Part shown: positions 34,001-37,099 of the stretch, one piece after another
Numbering within the stretch: position 1 is the stretch's first letter
Layout of the letters: every line of letters begins with the position of its first letter
Origin: Verrucomicrobiales bacterium
GTDB lineage: Bacteria; Verrucomicrobiota; Verrucomicrobiia; Verrucomicrobiales; DEV007
Assembly: GCA_024638765.1 (NCBI GenBank)
Contig: JAHEJT010000029.1
Location: 1-37,099 of the forward strand
Direction: 5' to 3'
Length of the DNA stretch: 37,099 nucleotides
Position numbers and translations under genes: made by a program
Notes under the pieces: model-generated
What the model saw: the letters and a program-made list of their open reading frames with translations, nothing else
Told to the model about the DNA's origin: nothing
Databases searched by the model: none

Positions 34001-37000
34001 ATTGTCTTGGAAATGACGTCCAGGATCTCCTTCACCGGACCGTCATCTGTCTCCATGGTGACCTCCTTCTTCACGTCAATGAAGATGGATCCCGTGATGA
34101 TCTCGCCGGCGAGGGGAATCACCGGACCCGACGAAGCCGACTGCAACCGAAGGAGATCCGCTTCGGTCACCGCGCGCGGCCGCACATCGAAGAACTCGAA
34201 CTCGCCCGGCGGAAGGATTTCCTCGTACACATTCGTCGTGAAATTCGTCGTGATGTCGCGGACCTTGGTCACGTCGATGCTCACGAGGAACTGGGTGTCG
34301 GAATCCCGCGCGCTGTTATTAGTGATGCGCACGGTGGCGGAATTCCCCTGATTGAGAAAAATCGTGTCGTCCGCCTCGATGACGTCGCGGGGTGGACCGC
34401 CGCCACCTCCGCCGCCGCCTTCGTCGTCGTCATCTTCATCGCCGTCCTCTTCCGGTCCCTCGGTCTCGCTCCCCTCCGGCGTCACCCCGTGCCAGCCGGG
34501 GTGCGTGATCCCATACCCCGGATCCGTGGTCACCGACAACCCGTCCGCCGACACCGTGGCCGTGCCCTCGATCACGAGCCGGCCGGTGGTGTGATCGAAG
34601 CTCAGGAAATCGAGCTGCGTGCCCGGCGCCGAACCGAACACGTTGGGGAACGTCATCGGGGCGGGCGTCGAGAAATTGCTGATCCCCGGCGCCTGCACCG
34701 TGATGTCGAAGGTGTGCTGCAAAATCCCCGGCGGCAGCATGTCGCGCACCAGCTCGGGCGGGACCGTGGAGATCCCCACCTGCCCCGATGCCATCGACGA
34801 GCCGTCCGGCGCAATCAGGCTCCCCGGGAAAATGTCGATCTTGAGATTGGATCGCTGCTCGGGCGTCAGCTCGGGCGCGCCGGCGGCGGTGGTGACGATT
34901 TCCGTCATGACCCCGTTATCGACATTGGTGAGGACACTCGAGGCAATGCGCGGCAGGTAGACTTCCTCCATGTCCGCCATCGTGAAGTTGACCGCGCCCA
35001 CCGTCATGTCGGCGTCCATCACCATCTCGGGGAAGTAGACCCCCGCGTCGTCGGCCGGCGCGCCCGCCGTCATCCCGTCGATCACTACCTTGACGTTGCC
35101 GCCCGGCACCGGATCCAGGGTGAAACGTCCATCGGCGCCCGTGATCACCTTGTTCCCTTCGAGCCCCAACAGGTAGACTTCCACTCCCGCGATCGGCAGC
35201 AGGTAAATGTCGTCGGACGTGCCCTGTTCCCCGTCGCTTCCCGGATCGAAATCGTCCGCCGTGTGGGGCAAGAGGTCCGGGCCCGGATCCGCGATGATCC
35301 CCGTGAGCGACGTCCCCGGAATCGGCACCACGCTGCCGGTGGTAAACGAAAAGTTGAAGACACCGCCCGCGGCGCCATCCCCATCCGCATCCAGCGCCCC
35401 GGTCCCGTCCAGCGCCTCGATCGTGGAGCCGTCCACCGTCACCTGGATCAAAGCCCCGCCCGGCATGGCCTCATCGAAGAAGAGCCACGCAAAAAAGCCT
35501 TCATTCGACGGCACGATCGTGGCGGGCAGTTTTTCGCCGGCGTAACTCGCGTAAAAATTGGCGTCGCTCAGGGTCGATGCGTCGACCGGCTTGGAAAAGA
35601 AAATCTGCGGACGCACCAGCACCCCGACTTCGCCGTCGCCGTCTTGCGGCGTCACCGACTCGATCTCGAAGGGCACGCCGCTCAGGTCTACGGTCAGGTC
35701 CAGCGCCAGGACGGACTCGTTCCCGGCCAGGTCGCTCAAGGTCAACGTCAAGGTGCGCGCGCCGTTGCCCAGCACCTGGACAAACAATTCGCGATTGAAG
35801 CCGCCCGCGTTACTCAAGCCCACGGGCACTTCCGGTAGGCTGTCGAACTGGTAAAGGAGCATTTCAAGGTCCGATCCCGTCCCGTCCCCGCTGCCCTGGA
35901 GGCGCGCGCCGGGCAGGACGGTGTCGGTATTCGATGGCGCGGTGACATCCAGGGTCGGATTCGCGGTATCGACCGTCACCATCAGTGACGCCGTCTCCGC
36001 GATGTTCCCCGCCGCGTCCACCGCCCGCGCGATGATCTCGCGGATCCCGTCCGCCAACGCGGGCGTGAAATCGACCGCGCTGCTCGCGGTCGCCGAGCCG
36101 GCGGCCGCCCCGTCAACCAGCAACGTCACCAGGCTGCCGGTCTCCGCATCCACGGTAATCGTCGGGCTGCCGACGTTGGTGACGTCATCGCTGTCGCTGC
36201 TCCCGCTGTCGCCCCCTGCCAACAGATCAGGCACCGCGGACAGCGAGGGCGGCGTCGTATCCAGGTTGAAGCTCACCTCGAAAAGATCCGTCATCTCGCC
36301 GTCGGCATTCTCCACCCTCAGTTCGAGTGTCTGGAGACCGTCCGCCAGGGGCGCGCCCCCGTTGATCTGCACCAGGCGATCCCCGGTCAGCACGAAACGC
36401 CCGTCGTCTCCGAGATCGCTGGTCACCGAAATGGGCTCGCGCCCCGAACCCGCCAGACCGGCGAGCAATGTCGTCGTGAGTTCCGCATCCACCACCCGGC
36501 CCGCAACCGAGGCGTCATTGGTCAGCGTGTCGAGCGCATCCGAACCCGAGTCATTGGCCAGCGACCCAAAAACCCCCGCCTCGGGCGCCAACGTGCTCAG
36601 GGCGTTGCCCGCAAAATCGAAGAGATCGGCGTTATCGACATCCCCGTCGCCGTCGCGGTCGAAGCGGTCGTCATAGGCGGGATCGGTATCCGGTTTGAGA
36701 TAGGTCTGGGCCAGCAGGAAGGTGTCGATAAAATCGACGTCGCCATCCCCGTCGGCATCGCCGAAGTAAACCGCAAAATCGGCGACATAATCCCCGCCGG
36801 GCGCGCCGTCCCCATCGCCGTCGAGCCCTTCGGCCACGGTGGCCGACTGCAGGGCCACCAGGTAATTGCCGTCCCGCAGGACGCCATCGGTCAGACTGGG
36901 AAAGGTCCACGTGCCCGTATTCGATCCGCCGTCATAGGCTAACGCCAGCGACGCCGGATCGACAATCGTGTCCGTGGTGAGGTTGCGCAGAATGAGATCG

Positions 37001-37099
37001 TCCACGGTGAGCGTCGTCGAGACGTCCTCGGAGAACGCGATCTCGAGCGAGGAAATGACCGAGCGCTGCGCTGCGCCCCCGTTGAGCGTCAGCCCCGTC
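22033..37099 (-). CDS. Giant gene B: modular FG-GAP/VCBS-repeat extracellular protein, 5' end outside window
   Basis: The frame is open from the window edge to a TAG at 22033, giving 5,021 residues in the window. The GTG at 37005 is internal, since similarity to gene A continues upstream of it. By alignment with gene A (edge equals its residue 208), about 200 residues are missing. Order by coordinate, high to low: shared N-terminal domain; dockerin-like repeats (36780-36600); Ig-like domains (36260-35700); Big_5-like (to 35340); carboxypeptidase-regulatory-like (35320-35060); acidic/glycine hinge; uncharacterised beta-rich region; P-domain/PPC-like domain (31980-31660); Fn3; SdrD-B-like pair; choice-of-anchor D-like; TSP3-like (29165-29000); LVIVD propeller; Ig-like and Big_5; FG-GAP array. 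The protein ends directly after the array with LLNQS and has no sorting signal I recognise. It is probably a calcium-stabilised extracellular adhesin or matrix protein. Confidence 0.93.
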   Translation of the reverse strand, partial: TGLTLNGGAAQRSVISSLEIAFSEDVSTTLTVDDLILRNLTTDTIVDPASLALAYDGGSNTGTWTFPSLTDGVLRDGNYLVALQSATVAEGLDGDGDGAPGGDYVADFAVYFGDADGDGDVDFIDTFLLAQTYLKPDTDPAYDDRFDRDGDGDVDNADLFDFAGNALSTLAPEAGVFGSLANDSGSDALDTLTNDASVAGRVVDAELTTTLLAGLAGSGREPISVTSDLGDDGRFVLTGDRLVQINGGAPLADGLQTLELRVENADGEMTDLFEVSFNLDTTPPSLSAVPDLLAGGDSGSSDSDDVTNVGSPTITVDAETGSLVTLLVDGAAAGSATASSAVDFTPALADGIREIIARAVDAAGNIAETASLMVTVDTANPTLDVTAPSNTDTVLPGARLQGSGDGTGSDLEMLLYQFDSLPEVPVGLSNAGGFNRELFVQVLGNGARTLTLTLSDLAGNESVLALDLTVDLSGVPFEIESVTPQDGDGEVGVLVRPQIFFSKPVDASTLSDANFYASYAGEKLPATIVPSNEGFFAWLFFDEAMPGGALIQVTVDGSTIEALDGTGALDADGDGAAGGVFNFSFTTGSVVPIPGTSLTGIIADPGPDLLPHTADDFDPGSDGEQGTSDDIYLLPIAGVEVYLLGLEGNKVITGADGRFTLDPVPGGNVKVVIDGMTAGAPADDAGVYFPEMVMDADMTVGAVNFTMADMEEVYLPRIASSVLTNVDNGVMTEIVTTAAGAPELTPEQRSNLKIDIFPGSLIAPDGSSMASGQVGISTVPPELVRDMLPPGILQHTFDITVQAPGISNFSTPAPMTFPNVFGSAPGTQLDFLSFDHTTGRLVIEGTATVSADGLSVTTDPGYGITHPGWHGVTPEGSETEGPEEDGDEDDDDEGGGGGGGGPPRDVIEADDTIFLNQGNSATVRITNNSARDSDTQFLVSIDVTKVRDITTNFTTNVYEEILPPGEFEFFDVRPRAVTEADLLRLQSASSGPVIPLAGEIITGSIFIDVKKEVTMETDDGPVKEILDVISKTIYYGLLISDDGIKFPERVVEFLEEGETPPAQQIRVEIKGPEADTVMAGYIGDPEITEVVSGTTITLTEQVTDLGADPPAGFIDIQTPNGFMNNPAPVGGDFIDLDPLAVKLISAKGKTDASGKFSIEGKIQVGLKGPAFEPLFNFDGKFEIGDKVVGGFGVVTGASGSIEGVTLFAGSLYFPRGEKQSSSLTATPMGTMADRFTLAGLAVEVTKLAMDPGKLILQGKVTLPAGLIGRSSSAGKVELEIADPYRLEITADGIALTGGKITLPDVKLDIRGVKAEAAKLSVEYIAGAPAPEPGLPPTIEALRFRGNASVMFKRFTAKAEFSKPAPTFFDPMPSDAYLEIGEPVNVNDPFDWDIIGSFSVEKVELGPVELRKIRLNFDTVADKWGGRAEVVVLKRKPPDPELAVLGELEFLGTELNKILLGVEGINAKIGPFVLQKLQGAVSDIADPAKPLEWSGTVGFTLGPQITIPLDRVFSAGPVSLTTAEIIGLKPEVTELVATLLKGEVTAKITKESFVLEGRGQGLVGQVIESGMPKTVALFTDIGKRELNFATGSASFDETISSIGGFFSLTTKFKVDTSLNIFARGGATVKIPTAIPLFGGTVIASGNAMVKFTNDDNFSNDYQAGWGEIPGLGQQGFRLFFDGRFETLGAVAIAGLPVTGSPAPSGAGIELAGPVTGAAEMFEVTGAPGFLALEARWENANPSVEVRLRKPDGTLLDEAAIAADPNITIISELSDDTRRIVRIDAPEPGTWTYEVADTAGLGEVQFFALAQTAAPEITLTDPVLDDSGAMVDVDYEAFDADSDAQISFYLDTDLEGFDGVLLRDDVVELDGAGTITIDTAATGLPPGEYFVYALIDDMENIPVLSHYATGAISLTDPLAPGPVDNVTARWLGDGRIEVTWDANAGAAQHEIRLAENASGVGTNVGFFFDSTDTQVIIASEDLDEPLVPGETYRVEVFAIDDAGRIGAPGGRTATVLGPAPAVAPGAGEFPVFADPGTLYTAQVVFDAGDTLALIDAPAGATLDAGTGEFAWNVPAAQSGFNDVIIHVTDGSGNVTAQRFQLYSMDPRTADIAGRKFDDTDRDGDPDAGEPGVDGVTIELVDAITGDVLDSALTAGGGLFSFPDVTPGDYRVREVFNAGLAGVFGREVEEVYLMLAAGDVADVQFGAPAQGSISGRVLHDTDFDGTGDAGLSLVEVFIDENASGDYENGEPLTETLVDDPDTAGEDESGRYTFTGLAIGNYVVRVRVPNDFSQTDPAGDAAQTLALGADVDTVGVDFTLITDPDGSTGPLLQVFVADLSEGLGEGLIEFGSLLSDGAGGDRQTVQVALVNAGDENLIYESFALEGGGGAFTVSGIAPGTIQVPQSFAEGAPELILDLVFDPAVSGDFAAVLTFETNETGAPLTLSLTGTGVHPVAELTVDVPNNNFGGHAVGTPAVEVTGFAILENTGATDLSITEVNGGLFLPVNLPAGFGPAQPLVLAPGAQFLLDVAFTSEKTGLQRDTIEIVSDDAGSPFRINATGTGTLAAGSALDFGNDFVAMQTPNLPGSPVFRAITSSTGRYSFFLPAEELYEMIQFDPVSGLVGALTGTTNRSGQNTGVNPVMFGPSLVTDSDGDGLPDDVEFAIGTNPNGIDTDGDTIDDFIEIQFGLDALGGLGGSPGVLSNVIPGGSAEAVEVAARLDDPAGRIAFVATGVEGLAVVDVSDPVMPIILSELALPGTSVDVAVDMARGVAALSARSDGLHLVDISDPVNPALITTVSLGSGAGPVVAFDGRAYVTSGPEVASVDLLTGAVLESRDFGGGILTGIAREGQFLYTMSATKQLTAIEVTVDGLVFRGATGLSEGGGSLFVGNGLALATAPSASLDGFTTADVSNPVTPVEISGPDNVDFKAFSALVATGSGQAIAVGPDAGMGGVLEIYGITDPAVTDLLLGTVVLSDAPADVTVASGFAFVAAGGGGLQVVNYRDLDVAGVPPVVSISTPAEDLDGGTPGIQVLEGTTIPVIADVTDDVQVSSVELIVNGVVVDTAISFPFDLAALAVSSAPGEMMLEITVRATDTGGNFALSNTLLVELTADTLAPVLEETNVDGNPIFGANFRTVEVRFNEPLDAATVDADAFLLRPVGGDPVAPLDIQLRSDDRIVQILYPDLAASEYRFEIDAANVTDRAGNPLGAAPVILGFTVQSVIIGPIFPGQKFDFTFGKGTATADVNKDGVPDLVSAPFDDGDGDDIVFVALGNGDGSFAETKEFGVGGFPNVVIAADVNGDENLDIISGNENDGSLSVLLGDGTGMFGPAGQVFIGQRPVDLVVLDVDEDGSVDIVTANESGSISIVYGNGDGTFDAPSRPGFELNSATVSADLNDDGVNDFITPAFTEGIVVVLANGDGTFAPPVAYLDLGGEFPSISSVQVFDADGDGNPDLVGSEDRNDDAVVYLGNGDGTFVAAQFMRNLVAGDRVAVADLDGDGARDLVIADDDQVVHVHLGNGNGTFRDAVEYPLGGASVRSLDIVDVDEDGALDVVVTAGSFPSELIVLYGNGDGSFGFASLLDTSLSDPANRISMGEVVGDFNEDDDPDFAFATDRGGSGFGGRIVVLLSNGDGTFADPTVVSLPRSPLALTAGDLNGDGFLDLVTATRDGVNAYIVALGNGDGTFGTPVLTEITESTVRDIHAIAIAEVTGDTHADLLLGIEAQTLRSGAILLFPGNGNGLLQAGEVLAVSAEVWDLAALDVDGDTIVDLVTAESGSSSGDVFYRPGNGDGTFGAPTGLGVPGRALALDVANVDGDTDRDILAGSTSGLFSVLQDTPGVFLAPAGVDGVAIGRAGAVSTRLSVAIADFDGDTIPDVVAGDGAFDIGGSISRIEVALGNGDGTFTRAGGYITGFQSLKALPFDLGDDANLDVLAGPSLLLGAGDGTFTGTPASTLLSSTFPPTGTSVGDFNDDTVLDIAVALGSGSDNVNVFFGDGNRGFAPPLVLSTVGNNNDIEAADLDGDMIPDLVTANSRFSTSQISVLLSNGDGTFAVPENLNAIDAPFRVEAHRINADTFDDLVVSGTNGRVAILPGNGDGTFGAADLIIETGAFSNRQAHVIDVDGDTNLDVAILDSTNRQVVVRLGNGDGTFEAPVMIASGNQADRIVPAEFTGDAFIDLLLHDESASRRSSLLAGVDGAVFPDGSRFDLGVNVSSGSGSRKLLAADVDNDGEEDLIAEAGAVLFGNGDGTFGAPVLFAAPFGADVAIDFDGDNEADLATISGVGNNIGVRIGNGDGTFGAQTLLPLTARPRHLMASLIDGNATADLVVVTDDSSSFSPGQVIVFLGNGDGTFQAGIATDAGLDASFAAVTNLDAGATADLTVLTRAGVLLLEGDGAGSFASAGTVFGPGGSPGNFNNVLFPGVFTAGAEIDILAGLRESSGVTSYLIEGRADGSFVAPDAIAGAVGEGRALESGLFNLGDTVDLALGGTSGIEVFLGIAGGDTFGPGTVATGTSSEVDDLVAIDLSDDGILDLVTVDATPGSAGSARVRVLLGVGDGTFPTAKTFIVERGAESLAVGDVTGDDLPDIVTANSGRSSSSTNDVTILRATDNAGNFTFLRNISIGVRPEGILIEDINGDRRNDVLMGAGFDTTMVLVGRQGGGLVAPETISIGAQTARAAVEGDFNGDGDLDVALSAGSSGTSVFIYLGNGDGTLTFTGNEGAGLVGRGVAMAAGLIDGDAFVDLVIAQVSTDAIGILLGNGDGTFQAATNINLAESPVEFRGGKSLALLDADGVNGLDIAVITDDFSSGTPDNVRLLLNNGDGTFGAPSVFVTGFGAEEIIVGNANIDEDSIPDLIIANGGESFGARASIAVHLAVGDGTFADPEFIRGIPPAERLALEDLNGDGDPDLVAGSNGNGAEGSVSVLMGNGDGTFDFTRSFTVHNQLTSLAIGDVDNDGILDIVTAHGTFSDPEVNVLLGIGGGVFADPLRFALSGEPLLLVLADLDEDFFLDILTANDDGSLSILLNQS
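22036..27445 (-). repeat. FG-GAP/VCBS repeat array, about 35 blades
   Basis: About 1,800 residues repeat a ~51-residue unit of form D-x-N/D-x-D-G-x-x-D-(L/I)-V ... V-x-L-G-N-G-D-G-T-F. I count 34 complete G-x-G-D/N-G-x-F type loops, 16 of them exactly NGDGTF, plus a final half unit (DLDEDFFLDILTAN to LLNQS). The Asp-rich loops are calcium sites as in integrin alpha propellers. The unit boundaries vary in DNA sequence, so the array is old or diversified. Confidence 0.92.
28085..29010 (-). other. LVIVD-type beta-propeller of gene B
   Basis: Blades such as LAVVDVSDPVMPIILSEL and LHLVDISDPVNPALIT alternate with VDVAVDMARG-type strands and close with GGGGLQVVNYRDL. It follows a TSP3-like DSDGDGLPDD/DTDGDTIDD pair. 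It aligns in order and length with 14395-15325 of gene A, including the trailing Ig-like and Big_5-like domains at 28090-27450. Confidence 0.78.
29430..30130 (-). other. Choice-of-anchor D-like (ASH/HYDIN-type) Ig domains of gene B
   Basis: Two successive sandwiches show the pattern of a V-x-L-x-N-x-G strand, a hydrophobic core, then LTFETNETGAPLTLSLTGTG and VSDDAGSPFRINATGTG. The closing L-T-G-T-G strand is typical of choice-of-anchor D repeats in large secreted bacterial proteins. They are structural rather than catalytic. Confidence 0.65.
30150..30785 (-). other. Two SdrD-B-like calcium-binding Ig domains of gene B
   Basis: The first domain opens with GRKFDDTDRDGDPDAGEPGV, the second with GRVLHDTDFDGTGDAGLSLV. 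Each then runs to a G-x-Y/F-x-F-x-x-(V/L)-x-x-G-x-Y-x-V-R strand. This is the SdrD B-domain pattern, a calcium-rigidified stalk domain of surface adhesins. Confidence 0.8.
31060..31348 (-). other. Fibronectin type III-like domain of gene B
   Basis: The segment has VTARWLGDGRIEVTWDANAG, then HEIRLAEN, and YRVEVFAIDDAGRIGAPG, which are the B, C and F-G strands of an Fn3 fold. It is followed (31020-30790) by a putative-Ig (He_PIG-like) domain with LDAGTGEFAWNVP. Confidence 0.7.
32000..33560 (-). other. Uncharacterised beta-rich region of gene B
   Basis: About 520 residues alternate short amphipathic strands with patterns such as K-x-x-L-x-G-x-V-x-L-P and V-x-L-x-I-x-G-x-x-A-x. Lys and Glu are more frequent than in the rest of the protein, and no calcium motif is visible. 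It contains KVTLPAGLIGR, LELGPVELRKI-like strands and FGGTVIASGNAMVKF. I cannot assign it to a family. It has no counterpart that I could see in gene A. Confidence 0.5.
34391..34455 (-). other. Acidic and polyglycine hinge in gene B
   Basis: The sequence DEDDDDEGGGGGGGGPP joins a shared cassette (ending PGWHG near 34490) to the uncharacterised part. The low complexity points to a flexible linker, and the GCC-rich tract may vary in length by slippage. Confidence 0.8.
36557..37099 (-). repeat. Paralogous N-terminal segment, copy in gene B
   Basis: This matches 18132-18689 in the same orientation and is cut by the window edge. It carries the same TVDDLILRNLTTDTIV stretch and the same dockerin-like pair. 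Most differences are synonymous or conservative, so both copies have been kept under protein-level selection since duplication or are homogenised by conversion. Confidence 0.9.
36600..36780 (-). other. Dockerin-like paired calcium repeats in gene B
   Basis: FGDADGDGDVDFIDTF and DRDGDGDVDNADLFDF are two EF-hand-like loops spaced as in type I dockerins. They are nearly the same as in gene A. The intervening LAQTYLKPDTDPAYDD is identical in both proteins. Confidence 0.78.

Noticed and set aside
37003-37005. GTG at 37005 as the start of gene B
   Set aside because: The same frame stays open to the window edge and continues to match gene A residue by residue upstream of this codon, so the true start lies outside the window.

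Overview
The window is GC-rich and every supported gene lies on the minus strand. It holds two enormous modular genes, both running off a window edge, separated by about 2.7 kb with three ordinary small genes. The mix suggests a bacterium of the PVC group, most likely Verrucomicrobiota and possibly Planctomycetota. The signs are an N-terminal LEPR-XLL motif on a giant protein, dockerin-like calcium repeats, VPS10/BNR and LVIVD propellers, a secreted CehA/McbA-type PHP hydrolase, and palindromic REP-like elements built on a GACAGGCGGGACGCCTGTC core. This taxonomic call is an inference from content, not from a search.

Reading along the minus strand (high to low coordinates), the layout is as follows. 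(1) 37099-22033: giant gene B, N-terminus outside the window, at least 5,021 residues. It carries dockerin-like repeats, Ig-like/Big_5 domains, a large uncharacterised beta-rich region, Fn3, SdrD-B-like and choice-of-anchor D-like domains, a TSP3 calcium repeat, an LVIVD propeller, and a final ~1,800-residue FG-GAP/VCBS array. (2) 21959-20676: secreted PHP-domain hydrolase. (3) 20540-19897: a vapBC-type toxin-antitoxin pair with a 4-nt overlap and a candidate operator. (4) 19896-19310: a gene-poor stretch with a perfect 23-nt inverted repeat. (5) 19309-1: giant gene A, complete N-terminus, no stop in the window, at least 6,436 residues. It carries LEPR-XLL, dockerin-like repeats, Ig-like domains, a TSP3/LVIVD/Big_5 cassette, a beta-solenoid with three 156-residue repeats, a VPS10/BNR propeller, a metzincin-like protease domain, and six copies of a ~305-residue module that I do not recognise.

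Genes A and B are paralogues. Their N-terminal regions are similar at the DNA level, and they share further cassettes (Big_5 plus carboxypeptidase-regulatory-like domain, TSP3-LVIVD-Ig-Big_5) before diverging into different C-terminal repeat systems. The likely role is large extracellular calcium-stabilised adhesion or matrix proteins. No RNA gene, CRISPR array, transposase or phage gene was seen. Domain names are pattern-based readings by eye; translations were made by hand, with the reading frame of gene A checked at about ten points from its start codon to the window edge.
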